A stretch of DNA of 35,060 nucleotides, taken from assembly GCA_051010055.1 (NCBI GenBank), contig JBPCVY010000051.1:1-35060 (forward strand), written 5' to 3'. This stretch comes from CAJQND01 sp051010055. GTDB lineage: Bacteria; Pseudomonadota; Alphaproteobacteria; Rhizobiales; CAJQND01. The position numbers and the translations under genes are program-made. The notes under the pieces are model-generated. The model ran no database searches. It was given only the letters and a program-made list of their open reading frames with translations, and was not told the DNA's origin. This document shows, one piece after another, positions 15,023-23,904 of the stretch. Every line of letters begins with the position of its first letter. Position 1 is the stretch's first letter.

Positions 15023-16267
15023 CTAGCTGCGGTAGTCAGCGTTAATTTTTATATAACGCTCAGTGAGATCACATGTCCAAACCACAGCTTTCCCTTTACC
15101 GCCTGTTCCCACATCAACCTTGATATCAATATCACGCCCCCTCATATGCGGCACCACCATCCGCTCGCGATAAGCGGGATCGCGCTCACCACGCAGGGTA
15201 ACACGCACACCCCCAATCCAGATTTTAAGCCGGTCCCGGTTGGCCGCTTCACCGGCCTTTCCGACCGCCATAACAATGCGGCCCCAGTTTGCATCCTCAC
15301 CGGCAATGGCGGTTTTCACCAGCGGTGAATTGGCAATTGCCATGCCGATGCGCTTGGCGGCAGCATCGTCCTCGGCGCCAGAAACCGAAATAGCCACGAA
15401 CTTTTCAGCGCCTTCGCCATCGCGCACCAATTGCTGGGCAAGATCAATCAACAACCCGTTAAACGCTTTAGTGAATGCCTTAAGGCGCGGATCCTCAGAA
15501 CCGGAAAAATCACTATCGTTGCAAGCCTTCCCGGTGGCAAAAGCCATCAAGGTGTCAGAAGTTGATGTGTCGCTGTCAACGGTAACCGCATTGAAGCTCC
15601 CATCTGTGCCTTTTGCCAGGAGCGATTGCAAAACGGGGGCCGGGACTGCCGCATCTGTGAACACATAGGCCAGCATGGTTGCCATGTCCGGGGCAATCAT
15701 GCCCGAGCCCTTCGCGATGCCGTTTATGGTGACCCACTTGCCGCACAGCTTCACCCGCGCGCTTGCCCCTTTTGGGAAAGTGTCAGTGGTCATTATGGCC
15801 CGGGCGGCGCATTCCCAGTTTTCAGGAGTTGCAAATTTTGCGGCCTTGCCGAGCACCCGCGTAATGCGGCCTGCATCAAGCGGCTCACCGATAACACCCG
15901 TTGAGCCAAGGAAAACTTCGCTTTCAGGGCATTCGGCGACTTTGGCGGTTTGCTTTGCGGTTTCGCGCGCTGCCGCCAAACCGCGCTTGCCGGTGAATGC
16001 GTTGGCGTTGCCGGAATTCACCACCACAGCACGGGCAACACCGCCATCTATATGGGCACGGCACCATTCAACCGGGGCAGATGCAGTTTTCGACTGAGTA
16101 AACACCCCGGCAGCGGAGGTGCCCTCATCAAGCAGGCACATCATCACATCCGTGCGCCCGCGGTATTTCACCCCGGCCTTGACGGCGGAAAGCCTGACGC
16201 CCGCAATCTCCGGCATGTCGGGAAACCGCTCAGGCGCGAGCGGTGACACATGGTCTATTTCAGCCAT
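15023..16267 (-). CDS. argJ: Bifunctional ornithine acetyltransferase/N-acetylglutamate synthase ArgJ
   Basis: Transfers acetyl from N-acetylornithine to glutamate in the cyclic arginine pathway, and in bifunctional members also makes N-acetylglutamate from acetyl-CoA. The 414-residue precursor self-cleaves before a Thr; that site is seen as KGSGMIAPDMATMLAYVF, with Thr197 the expected nucleophile that starts the beta chain. VVNSGNANAFTGKRG near residue 80 and ANWGRIVMAVGKAG near 328 are also family blocks. Whether it is mono- or bifunctional cannot be told from sequence. The start lies 14 bp after the ppiC stop, indicating a ppiC-argJ operon. Confidence 0.95.
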   Translation of the reverse strand: MAEIDHVSPLAPERFPDMPEIAGVRLSAVKAGVKYRGRTDVMMCLLDEGTSAAGVFTQSKTASAPVEWCRAHIDGGVARAVVVNSGNANAFTGKRGLAAARETAKQTAKVAECPESEVFLGSTGVIGEPLDAGRITRVLGKAAKFATPENWECAARAIMTTDTFPKGASARVKLCGKWVTINGIAKGSGMIAPDMATMLAYVFTDAAVPAPVLQSLLAKGTDGSFNAVTVDSDTSTSDTLMAFATGKACNDSDFSGSEDPRLKAFTKAFNGLLIDLAQQLVRDGEGAEKFVAISVSGAEDDAAAKRIGMAIANSPLVKTAIAGEDANWGRIVMAVGKAGEAANRDRLKIWIGGVRVTLRGERDPAYRERMVVPHMRGRDIDIKVDVGTGGKGKAVVWTCDLTERYIKINADYRS

Positions 16268-16281
16268 TGCCCCCGGCCCTG

Positions 16282-17175
16282 CTACTGTTGCTGTTCCTGC
16301 TTTTTCTTGTCTTCGGCAATCTTCTTGTTGATTGCATCGCGAAGCTTGGCAAGGTCGGGATCAAGAAGTTCAATTTTTGACCGGCCGCGGAACTCCTCAA
16401 CCATGTCCTGCACTTTCTTGCGCAGAAGGATTGTTTTAAGGCCGACTTTAATTTGCTCAAACGGCTTGGGGCCAATTTCCTTGAACTCTTCAAGCTTGAT
16501 GATGTGCCAGCCGAACGGCGTTTTCACGGGTCCACCAATTTCGCCAGGCTTAAGCGCAAAAACAACCTTGGAGAATTCCGGCACCATTTCCTCAGCGGCA
16601 AACACACCCAAATCACCACCGTTTGGCGCGGCGCTGTCGCGGGAGATTTTCTTTGCCAGTTCAGCAAAATCTTCGCCCGCTTTGACCTTCGCCAGCGCGT
16701 CATTGGCTTCCTTCTCGGATGCAACAACAATGTGGCGCGCCTTTGCGGCTTTGCGCTTCTCAGTGTTTTTCTTTTCTTTTTCATAAACCGAGCGGACATA
16801 TTCGTCGGTGATTTGAGGTTTGATCTTTTCCTCAAAATAGGCGTCGCGCAGGGCCTTCATCTGATAAAAGCGTGAACGGCGGCGGAACTCATCCGTTTCA
16901 GCGATTTTTTCGCCGACAGCGGCCTGGGCAAGCAAATGGCGCTCGATAAGATATTCCACAACGAATGGATAGCGGGTTTTCGGCGGCATTGAAGAAATTT
17001 GCGGCAAGATATCATCCATCGCCAGGCGGATATCGGACGTGCGGATCTCCTGCCCGTTGACCCGAACGACGACTTTATCTTCCTGCTGGGCAAATACCGG
17101 GGTGGAAAATGCACACGCTGCGGCAACCGCAAACGCTGCCAGTGCCGGCCCTACTGCTCTTATGCTCTTTGTCAT
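16282..17175 (-). CDS. Periplasmic parvulin-type peptidyl-prolyl isomerase
   Basis: A 297-residue exported foldase of the SurA/PrsA class. A signal peptide covers residues 1-29, ending STPVFA before QQED. An N-terminal chaperone-like helical region follows. The parvulin (PpiC) domain spans about residues 145-230, with KARHIVV, NGGDLGVF and TPFGWHIIKLEE at the expected places. The C-terminus is a Lys/Glu/Gln-rich helix ending KKKQEQQQ. It is divergent from secA, so an export-linked foldase and the export motor share one 447-bp regulatory region. Confidence 0.93.
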   Translation of the reverse strand: MTKSIRAVGPALAAFAVAAACAFSTPVFAQQEDKVVVRVNGQEIRTSDIRLAMDDILPQISSMPPKTRYPFVVEYLIERHLLAQAAVGEKIAETDEFRRRSRFYQMKALRDAYFEEKIKPQITDEYVRSVYEKEKKNTEKRKAAKARHIVVASEKEANDALAKVKAGEDFAELAKKISRDSAAPNGGDLGVFAAEEMVPEFSKVVFALKPGEIGGPVKTPFGWHIIKLEEFKEIGPKPFEQIKVGLKTILLRKKVQDMVEEFRGRSKIELLDPDLAKLRDAINKKIAEDKKKQEQQQ

Positions 17176-17387
17176 TGGTAATACAACCGTTTCCTATGAT
17201 CGCATTCTGGATGCAAAATCTGATGTTTTGTCAGGCGCGTTATGCCGCATACACCCTCATTACACAATGGGTTTGCGGCATTGTCCCTAGATCATCACCA
17301 TTTTGCTTTGATTTGGTCATAAATATTCTCACAAAACGCCGACCAACGCTCATCATGTTCTGGTGAACTGTTGCGAAGAACAGGCAA

Positions 17388-17416
17388 TTGACACCTGCGC
17401 CCTGTTTACCTATCTC
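17388..17416 (+). promoter_or_regulatory. Predicted sigma-70 promoter for secA
   Basis: A perfect TTGACA -35 box (17388-17393), a 17-bp spacer, and TATCTC as the -10 box (17411-17416). The expected start of transcription is near 17423, about 200 nt before the secA ATG. Confidence 0.55.
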
Positions 17417-17426
17417 CCACCAGTGT

Positions 17427-17609
17427 ATGAACCCAAGGTTTTCAGCTTGTGTTCATGTTGCAGGCTCTATACGCGCGGCGGTTACAAAAATTGTGCCAAC
17501 GTTCCATTGCGCAACTAAGTGCGCTTCATTAGAACGCAACCAACAGATGCGGCACTGGCGGGCAAACGCCGTTTCCGCGCAAGCGCCACCAAGGCGGCGG
17601 ATAATATGA
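17427..17609 (+). other. Possible 60-codon upstream ORF in the secA leader
   Basis: An ATG lies only a few bases after the predicted transcription start and opens a 60-codon frame that ends with TGA at 17607-17609. The stop overlaps the GAGG that serves secA (17608-17611). The peptide ends SAQAPPRRRII. An Ala-Pro-Pro stretch near the end recalls the RAPP motif of the alphaproteobacterial arrest peptide ApdP and, more loosely, the RAGP of SecM. There is no Shine-Dalgarno sequence for it and no clear signal peptide, both of which count against it. Could be chance. Confidence 0.2.
17567..17599 (+). promoter_or_regulatory. Short GC hairpin just upstream of the secA ribosome-binding site
   Basis: CGCCG (17567-17571) can pair with CGGCG (17595-17599), ending nine bases before the GAGG of secA. 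The loop is long (23 nt), so stability is modest. It would be opened by a ribosome translating the upstream ORF to its end. Confidence 0.25.
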
Positions 17610-17622
17610 GGAATTGATTGAG

Positions 17623-20343
17623 ATGGTCGGCTTCGGTTCAATCGCAAAAAAGATCTTTGGCTCGTCCAACGACCGCAAAGTAAAGCGTTATCAAAAGCAA
17701 GTGGACGCCATCAATGCCCTGGAGCCGGAGCTTGAGGCGCTGAGCGATGAAGAGCTGCGCGCGCGCACCGACACTTTCCGCCAGCAGGTTGCTGACGGCA
17801 CTTCGCTTGACGATTTGCTGGTGCCCGCATTCGCCACTGTGCGCGAGGCCGCAAAACGAACCCTCGGCCAGCGCCATTTCGACGTCCAGCTCGTCGGTGG
17901 CATGGTGCTCAATGAATCCAACATTGCGGAAATGAAAACCGGCGAGGGCAAGACCCTTGTCGCCACCTTGCCCGTCTATCTGAATGCGCTCACCAGACGC
18001 GGCGTGCATGTGGTCACGGTAAACGACTATCTGGCTTCGCGCGATGCCCAATGGATGGGCGAAATTTATGAGTTTCTTGGCCTCAAAACCGGCTGCATTG
18101 TCCACGGCCTCGATGATGAGCAGCGCAAGATCCAGTATACCTGCGATGTAACATATGCCACCAATAACGAGCTGGGGTTTGATTATCTTCGCGACAATAT
18201 GAAATACCAGATCGATGAAATGGTACAGCGCGGGCACTATTTCGCGATTGTCGACGAAGTTGATTCCATTCTCATCGATGAAGCGCGCACACCGCTGATC
18301 ATTTCAGGGGCGCTGGAAGACAAAACCGACCTTTATGTGACCGTCGACAAACTCATACCCAATCTGGTGCCGGAGGATTATGAGGTCGATGAAAAGGCCC
18401 GCGCGGTTACGCTCACCGAAAAGGGTAACGAGCACGCAGAAGAGCTGCTGACGGAAGCAGGCCTGATGCAGGGTGAAACCCTTTACGATGTTGAGAACGT
18501 CACCATCGTCCACCACATCAATCAGGCGCTGAAAGCGCACACCCTTTTCCAACGCGACCGGGACTACATTGTCAAAAACCGTCAGGTCATCATCATCGAT
18601 GAGTTTACCGGACGCATGATGGAAGGCAGGCGTTTTTCGGAAGGCCTGCATCAGGCGCTGGAAGCAAAGGAAGGCGCCGAAATACAGCCGGAGAACCAGA
18701 CACTCGCCTCCATCACCTTCCAGAACTACTTCCGCCTTTATGAAAAACTTGCCGGCATGACCGGTACGGCAACCACCGAAGCTGAAGAGTTTGCCGATAT
18801 CTATTCTCTCGACGTGATCGAAATTCCGACTAACATGCCGGTGACCCGCGTTGACGATGATGATGAAGTTTACCGCACGGCGGGCGAAAAGTTTAACGCC
18901 ATCATCGATACAATTGCAGAATGCCGCGAGCGCGGCCAGCCGATCCTCGTTGGCACCACGTCGATTGAAAAGTCAGAAATTCTTGCTGACATGCTGAAAA
19001 AGAAAAACGTGCCCCATAATGTTCTGAACGCCCGGTACCACGAACAAGAAGCGCAAATTATCGCCCAGGCCGGCAAACCAGGCGCGGTGACCATTGCCAC
19101 CAACATGGCCGGCCGCGGCACCGACATTCAGCTTGGCGGCAATGCAGATATGCGTATTCAGCTGGAATTGGGCGATACGCCGGATGAGGCGGCTGCAGAA
19201 AAAATCCACGCTGAAATTGCCGAAGCCAAAGGAAAGGTCATCGCAGCTGGCGGGCTCTATGTTGTCGGCACTGAGCGCCATGAATCGCGGCGCATCGACA
19301 ACCAGCTGCGTGGCCGTTCGGGACGCCAGGGCGACCCGGGCCATTCACGTTTCTATCTCTCGCTTGACGATGACCTGATGCGCATCTTCGGCTCTGAGCG
19401 CATGGATACGATGCTGCAAAAGCTCGGGCTGGAGGAAGGTGAGGCCATCACCCACCCCTGGATCGACAAGGCGCTTGAAAAAGCCCAGCAAAAGGTTGAG
19501 GCGCGCAACTTCGATATCCGTAAGAACTTGCTCAAGTTCGACGATGTGATGAACGATCAGCGTAAGGTGATTTTTGAGCAGCGCATCGAAATTATGGGTG
19601 ATGATGACGTCTCCGACATGATCAACGATATGCGCGCTGAGGTGATCAATGGAGCGGTTTCGACCCATATCCCCGAAAAAGCCTATGCTGAGCAATGGGA
19701 TGCCGAGGGCCTTGAAGAAAAGGTCAAGGAAATTTTCAATCTCGATCTGCCAATCAACGATTGGGCCGATGAGGAGGGCATTGCGGACGAGGAAATCCGT
19801 GAGCGAACCACTGAGCAAGCCGAGAAAGCTTACGCAGAGCAACGGGCCAAGCTGGGCGATGACTATGCGCCGCATATTGAAAAAGCAATTCTCTTGCAGA
19901 CGCTTGATCATCTTTGGCGCGAGCACATCGTTACCCTAGAACATCTCCGCCAGATCGTTGCATTGCGCGGCTACGGACAGCGCGACCCGCTGAACGAGTA
20001 TAAAACCGAAGGATTCACACTGTTTGAAACAATGCTCGACAAGCTGCGCGAAATGACAACGGCGCAGCTGATGCGCGTTGAACTGGGCGATGGTAATCCT
20101 GAAGACATGTTCGATGAGGAACTGCCGGAAATGGAAGGCCATCACTTCGATCCGCTTTTGGGCGAAGACAGTATGGTCGACACGAGCTTCGCCCTGACCC
20201 CTTCAAGCCTTGACGGCGATTTCGCGCAATCAGGTGAGCGCAATCCGGACAACCCGGCGACATGGGGTAAAGTGGGCCGCAATGAACAGTGCCCATGCGG
20301 ATCAGGCAAAAAGTTCAAGCATTGTCACGGGGTTCTGGTCTAG
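17623..20343 (+). CDS. secA: Preprotein translocase ATPase SecA
   Basis: Motor of the Sec pathway; binds preproteins and SecYEG and pushes chains through the membrane. The 906-residue protein has Walker A MKTGEGKT near residue 104, the DEVD box within IVDEVDSILIDEARTPLI near 209, ATNMAGRGTDIQLGGN near 492, RGRSGRQGDPG near 565, and a C-terminal SecB-binding zinc finger with Cys890, Cys892, Cys901 and His902. The frame opens with a TTG at 17614, but the ATG at 17623 gives the family N-terminus (MVGFGSIAKKIFGS). GAGG lies 11 bp upstream. The downstream sco gene starts 20 bp after the stop. Confidence 0.97.
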   Translation: MVGFGSIAKKIFGSSNDRKVKRYQKQVDAINALEPELEALSDEELRARTDTFRQQVADGTSLDDLLVPAFATVREAAKRTLGQRHFDVQLVGGMVLNESNIAEMKTGEGKTLVATLPVYLNALTRRGVHVVTVNDYLASRDAQWMGEIYEFLGLKTGCIVHGLDDEQRKIQYTCDVTYATNNELGFDYLRDNMKYQIDEMVQRGHYFAIVDEVDSILIDEARTPLIISGALEDKTDLYVTVDKLIPNLVPEDYEVDEKARAVTLTEKGNEHAEELLTEAGLMQGETLYDVENVTIVHHINQALKAHTLFQRDRDYIVKNRQVIIIDEFTGRMMEGRRFSEGLHQALEAKEGAEIQPENQTLASITFQNYFRLYEKLAGMTGTATTEAEEFADIYSLDVIEIPTNMPVTRVDDDDEVYRTAGEKFNAIIDTIAECRERGQPILVGTTSIEKSEILADMLKKKNVPHNVLNARYHEQEAQIIAQAGKPGAVTIATNMAGRGTDIQLGGNADMRIQLELGDTPDEAAAEKIHAEIAEAKGKVIAAGGLYVVGTERHESRRIDNQLRGRSGRQGDPGHSRFYLSLDDDLMRIFGSERMDTMLQKLGLEEGEAITHPWIDKALEKAQQKVEARNFDIRKNLLKFDDVMNDQRKVIFEQRIEIMGDDDVSDMINDMRAEVINGAVSTHIPEKAYAEQWDAEGLEEKVKEIFNLDLPINDWADEEGIADEEIRERTTEQAEKAYAEQRAKLGDDYAPHIEKAILLQTLDHLWREHIVTLEHLRQIVALRGYGQRDPLNEYKTEGFTLFETMLDKLREMTTAQLMRVELGDGNPEDMFDEELPEMEGHHFDPLLGEDSMVDTSFALTPSSLDGDFAQSGERNPDNPATWGKVGRNEQCPCGSGKKFKHCHGVLV

Positions 20344-20363
20344 GGGCTGGGAAAATTAGTGTG

Positions 20364-20975
20364 ATGGCAAACCGGATATTTCTTATCCTGGCTATTGCGG
20401 TGTTGCTACTTTCAGCAACGGCTGCGGCGTGGATTTTGTACGACCGCGCAACCCGCGACGTGACGCTTTCCGGCGACGGCATGGTTATAACTGCAGCCGA
20501 TATGGGCGGCCCGCTCGCGCTTACCGATGAAAATGGCGCAGAGGTCACCGAAAAGAAGTTCGCCGGCCAATACGCCCTTCTCTATTTCGGTTACAGTTTT
20601 TGCCCAGATGTGTGCCCGACGGGCCTGCAAAAAATTTCTGCCGGTCTTGATAAATTGGGCAATGACGCCGGCAACGTTGTTCCGGTTTTCATTTCCGTTG
20701 ATCCCGAGCGCGACACCCCCGATCAGCTGAAACAATATACCGCCCTTTTCCATGACCGGATGGAAGGGCTCACCGGCACCAAAGAGCAGATTGACGCGGT
20801 CACAAAGAAGTTCCGTGTCTATTATGCGCTGCGCAATGATGAAGACCCGGAAAACTATCCGGTTGACCATTCATCGTTCACATATCTGATGAGCCCTGAT
20901 TGGGAGCTGGTTGCGGTGTTCAGCCATCAGGTAACGCCAGAGCAGATAGCCAGCGCACTGAAAAAACTACTTTAG
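20364..20975 (+). CDS. SCO1/SenC family copper chaperone
   Basis: Membrane-anchored thioredoxin-fold protein that delivers copper to the CuA site of cytochrome c oxidase. The 203-residue protein has one N-terminal membrane helix (about residues 4-24) and a periplasmic domain. The copper ligands are present: Cys80 and Cys84 in SFCPDVCP and His169 in PVDHSSFTYLM. VFISVDPERDTPDQLKQYT is also a family block. The upstream open frame overlaps secA, so the ATG at 20364 is the real start. The 20-bp gap suggests co-transcription with secA. Its stop overlaps a possible minus-strand gene by four bases. Confidence 0.94.
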   Translation: MANRIFLILAIAVLLLSATAAAWILYDRATRDVTLSGDGMVITAADMGGPLALTDENGAEVTEKKFAGQYALLYFGYSFCPDVCPTGLQKISAGLDKLGNDAGNVVPVFISVDPERDTPDQLKQYTALFHDRMEGLTGTKEQIDAVTKKFRVYYALRNDEDPENYPVDHSSFTYLMSPDWELVAVFSHQVTPEQIASALKKLL

Positions 20976-21142
20976 AAACAATAAGCAGCCATAATCACCA
21001 TTGCCTGGTGCAAGCTGTCGTAGGTGGTTGCAAGCAACGCCCTGAAACCTGGAACGAGCGCCCATGCCCCGGCCAGGAGCGCGGCCAAAACTCCTGCCCC
21101 GGCCAGAACCTGACGGTTCAATTTGTCATGGCGCGTTGTCAT
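20972..21142 (-). CDS. Possible small membrane protein (56 aa)
   Basis: Not a recognised family. The frame reads a short basic start (MTTRHDKLNRQ), a strong hydrophobic helix (VLAGAGVLAALLAGAWALVP), then a weaker hydrophobic tail ending MVIMAAYCF. Codon choice resembles the neighbours. The stop overlaps the sco stop through TTAG, exactly as in the two other convergent pairs of this window, which favours a real gene. Against it: no clear Shine-Dalgarno sequence. The frame is also open to 21202. Confidence 0.4.
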   Translation of the reverse strand: MTTRHDKLNRQVLAGAGVLAALLAGAWALVPGFRALLATTYDSLHQAMVIMAAYCF

Positions 21143-21215
21143 ACCAGCCACGTTCGTTTTAGTGTTTGACCTCATTATCGTGGCCAAATCGCATTTGAGC
21201 AAATAAACACTTCAT

Positions 21216-22991
21216 ATGACAACCGACCAGATTATCTTGTTCCTTTTGCTTGGCGGTGTGTTCGCCATGCTCATTTGGGGGCGGTTCCGCTACGATTTGG
21301 TGGCGTTTGCCGCCTTGGTCATCGGCCTCATATTGGGGGTTATCGAGACAGATGCCGCATTCAGCGGCTTCGGTCATCCGGCAACGGTTATCATCGCTCT
21401 GGTTCTCATTGTCTCACGCGGGCTGTTTGCATCCGGTGCGATTGACATTGTCACCCGCCATCTGATTGACGCATCGCGCCCGCTGTTTGCGCATATTGCG
21501 GTTATGTCCACCATTGCTGCTGCGCTTTCAGCGCTCATGAACAATGTTGCAGCATTGGCCCTGCTTATGCCGGTGGATATGCAGGCCGCTTCCAAGGCCA
21601 AGCGCTCGCCCGCACTTACCCTCATGCCTCTGTCATTTGCCTCCATCCTCGGTGGCATGATTACCCTTATTGGCACCCCTCCCAACATTGTCATTGGCCA
21701 GTTCCGCGAAAAGGCGTTGGGCGAGGCCTACTCAATGTTCGACTTTGCCCCCGTAGGTATTGTAGTTGCCACTGTTGGTATCATATTCGTTGCCACAATC
21801 GGCTGGCGGCTGATACCCGCAGAGCGGGCAAAGCACGACACCTCCAAGGAACTTGAAAACCTGGAGGGCTATATCGCTGAGGCAATCGTTGAAGAAAAGT
21901 CTGCCGCCATCGGCCAGAAGGTGCGCGATCTTTACCCTGCCGCCGAAGAAAACGATGTCTGGATTCTTGGTCTTGTGCGCCGCGGCAAGCGGTTGCCTGG
22001 CTATGCACGCGCGGAAACCATTCGTAAAGGCGACGTTCTTGTGCTTGAGGCCGGGCCCGACGATATCGAGGCGTTCGTTGGAGCGCTGGGCCTCAAATAT
22101 GCCGGTTCAGACAAGCATTCCGGCCCCTTTGCGGGCACCCTTTCGCTTGTGGAAGTGGTGGTGGCGGATAATTCCCGCATTGCCGGGCGGTCCGCGCTCG
22201 ATTTGAAACTGCTATACCGGCAGGGGGTTACCTTGCTGGGGGTTTCGCGTGAAGGCCGGAGGTTTCGCGACCGGGTGCGCAAACTCAAAGTCAAGCCCGG
22301 CGATATCCTGCTGCTTCTGGGACCTGAAAACTCTATTTACGACACAGTGAACTGGCTTGGCTGCCTGCCGCTGGCCGAACGTGGGCTCAATGTTACACAG
22401 CGCGACAAGGCCTGGCTTGCAGTTGGCCTTTTTGCCCTGGCAATCGGGCTTGCTTCAACCGGCATTCTATATCTGCCGGTGGCGCTGGCTGCTTGTGTCG
22501 TTCTTTATGTTCTGTTCCGCATTGTGCCGCTCACGCAGATTTACGACACTGTGGAGTGGCCGGTTATCATCTTGCTTGGGTCTCTTATTCCTATTGGTGC
22601 TGCTCTTGAGGCATCAGGCGGCACGGCGCTCGTTGCCCAGCAAATCGTCAACTGGACGCAAGGCTATTCGCCCGTATTCGTTCTCGCCGTTTTGATGATA
22701 ATCACCATGACCCTTTCCGATGTGCTCAACACCGTGGCGACCGCACTTATTGCCGCGCCCATTGCGGTTGATGTGGCTGGAAAGTTGAACGTGAACCCGG
22801 ACGCGTTTCTCATGGCCGTGGCTGTTGCAGCCTCTTGCGCGTTCTTGACACCAATTGGCCACAAGAACAATACAATCATCATGGGGCCCGGCGGATACCG
22901 ATTCGGCGATTACTGGCGCATGGGCCTGCCACTTGAAATAATCGTGGTTGCAGTTTCAATCCCCATGATCTTGCTTGTTTGGCCACTCTAG
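21216..22991 (+). CDS. SLC13 family permease with two TrkA-C domains
   Basis: A 591-residue inner-membrane anion transporter of the DASS/SLC13 type (ArsB/NhaD fold). Roughly five or six membrane helices precede, and about five follow, a central cytoplasmic segment containing two RCK/TrkA-C domains (about residues 230-293 and 309-385; each has the IRKGDVLVLEAGP or VKPGDILLLLGP strand). SLC13 signature stretches are ALMNNVAALALLMP, ITLIGTPPNIVIGQ and the second-repeat NTVATALIAAPIAVDVAG, ending CAFLTPIGHKNNTIIMGPGGYRFGDYW. Such proteins carry sulfate, dicarboxylates or related anions; the substrate cannot be told here. It stands alone after sco. Confidence 0.92.
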   Translation: MTTDQIILFLLLGGVFAMLIWGRFRYDLVAFAALVIGLILGVIETDAAFSGFGHPATVIIALVLIVSRGLFASGAIDIVTRHLIDASRPLFAHIAVMSTIAAALSALMNNVAALALLMPVDMQAASKAKRSPALTLMPLSFASILGGMITLIGTPPNIVIGQFREKALGEAYSMFDFAPVGIVVATVGIIFVATIGWRLIPAERAKHDTSKELENLEGYIAEAIVEEKSAAIGQKVRDLYPAAEENDVWILGLVRRGKRLPGYARAETIRKGDVLVLEAGPDDIEAFVGALGLKYAGSDKHSGPFAGTLSLVEVVVADNSRIAGRSALDLKLLYRQGVTLLGVSREGRRFRDRVRKLKVKPGDILLLLGPENSIYDTVNWLGCLPLAERGLNVTQRDKAWLAVGLFALAIGLASTGILYLPVALAACVVLYVLFRIVPLTQIYDTVEWPVIILLGSLIPIGAALEASGGTALVAQQIVNWTQGYSPVFVLAVLMIITMTLSDVLNTVATALIAAPIAVDVAGKLNVNPDAFLMAVAVAASCAFLTPIGHKNNTIIMGPGGYRFGDYWRMGLPLEIIVVAVSIPMILLVWPL

Positions 22992-23065
22992 ACAAGAATT
23001 TTAGAAGCATTTTTCAAAGAATTACCTTTCCTTATTCTCTCCATTATTTTAGGCCAACCATTCCG

Positions 23066-23095
23066 TTGACCGATTGTACTTGAGTTTTGTATAAG
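23066..23095 (+). promoter_or_regulatory. Predicted sigma-70 promoter for the L,D-transpeptidase gene
   Basis: TTGACC (23066-23071), an 18-bp spacer and TATAAG (23090-23095), about 114 bp before the start codon. Both boxes are close to consensus, and the location after a gene end is sensible. Confidence 0.55.
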
Positions 23096-23208
23096 ACGGC
23101 ACTTATCAAACGGGTGAAACAGATCATCGAAAACGTGCTTGGGGGCGAATCTCCTATTTTGAACGCCCGGCTAAGAGAAACCGCTCCAAAACAGAAGGGT
23201 ATTGCGCG

Positions 23209-23856
23209 ATGTCCTTGACACGAAGACAATTTGCCGTTGGCACCGCGGCGGCGACAGCAAGCGTATCAATGGCGTGGGGTGCGCCGGCAATTGCGGCGAG
23301 CAATGCGTCGGCCTATTTCAACGGTACCATTACCGATCATGGGTTTACGTTCCCGCGGACGAACTTCGCCAGCATCAAGCCACGCTGGAAACGCCAGTTT
23401 GTGCAATTCTACAGCCAGGAGCCGTCCGGCACTGTTGTTGTTGATACGCGCAACCACTTTCTCTACGTAATCTTTGCGAACAAAACCGCGCTGCGTTACG
23501 GCGTTGGCGTGGGCCGCGAAGGTTTCAAGTGGTATGGGCGCGCGCAGATATTGCGCAAGGCACGCTGGCCGCGTTGGGTGCCGCCACCCGAAATGCGCTT
23601 GCGCCAGCCTGAACTGCCGCTGGCAATGGAAGGCGGTCCGAAAAACCCGCTGGGGCCACGTGCGCTTTATCTTTATGATGGCAAGCGGGATCTTGGTTAC
23701 CGGCTGCATGGCACAACTGAACCGTGGAGCATCGGCTCGGATGTTTCATCTGGCTGCATTCGCATGTTCCCGGAAGATGTGATTGACCTTTATCAGCGTT
23801 GCCCGATCGGCACGCGGGTGCTGGTATTGGAGCATATTGCATCCAACGCAGGGTAA
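23209..23856 (+). CDS. L,D-transpeptidase (YkuD domain), Tat/Sec exported
   Basis: A 215-residue periplasmic enzyme that forms 3-3 peptidoglycan cross-links or attaches proteins to the wall. The N-terminus carries an RRQF twin-arginine-like start and a signal peptide to about residue 29 (GAPAIA). The YkuD domain begins near residue 75 (SGTVVVDTRNHFLYVIF). The catalytic block HGTTEPWSIGSDVSSGCIRM gives His167 and Cys183. AAGGG lies nine bases before the ATG. The OmpA-like lipoprotein gene follows after 48 bp, so the two may be co-transcribed. Confidence 0.93.
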   Translation: MSLTRRQFAVGTAAATASVSMAWGAPAIAASNASAYFNGTITDHGFTFPRTNFASIKPRWKRQFVQFYSQEPSGTVVVDTRNHFLYVIFANKTALRYGVGVGREGFKWYGRAQILRKARWPRWVPPPEMRLRQPELPLAMEGGPKNPLGPRALYLYDGKRDLGYRLHGTTEPWSIGSDVSSGCIRMFPEDVIDLYQRCPIGTRVLVLEHIASNAG

Positions 23857-23904
23857 ATTGGGGGGCGCGAGGAACACTTGCTTGCGCCTGATGGAGGAAG
23901 ACTT

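Larger units (their letters stand above)
17176..17622. other. Divergent ppiC/secA intergenic region with long secA leader
   Basis: 447 bp without an established gene. It holds a good sigma-70-like promoter facing secA (17388-17416), which implies a leader of about 200 nt, and within that leader a possible short ORF (17427-17609). The ppiC promoter must lie in the left part, but I could not place it with confidence. Confidence 0.6.
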
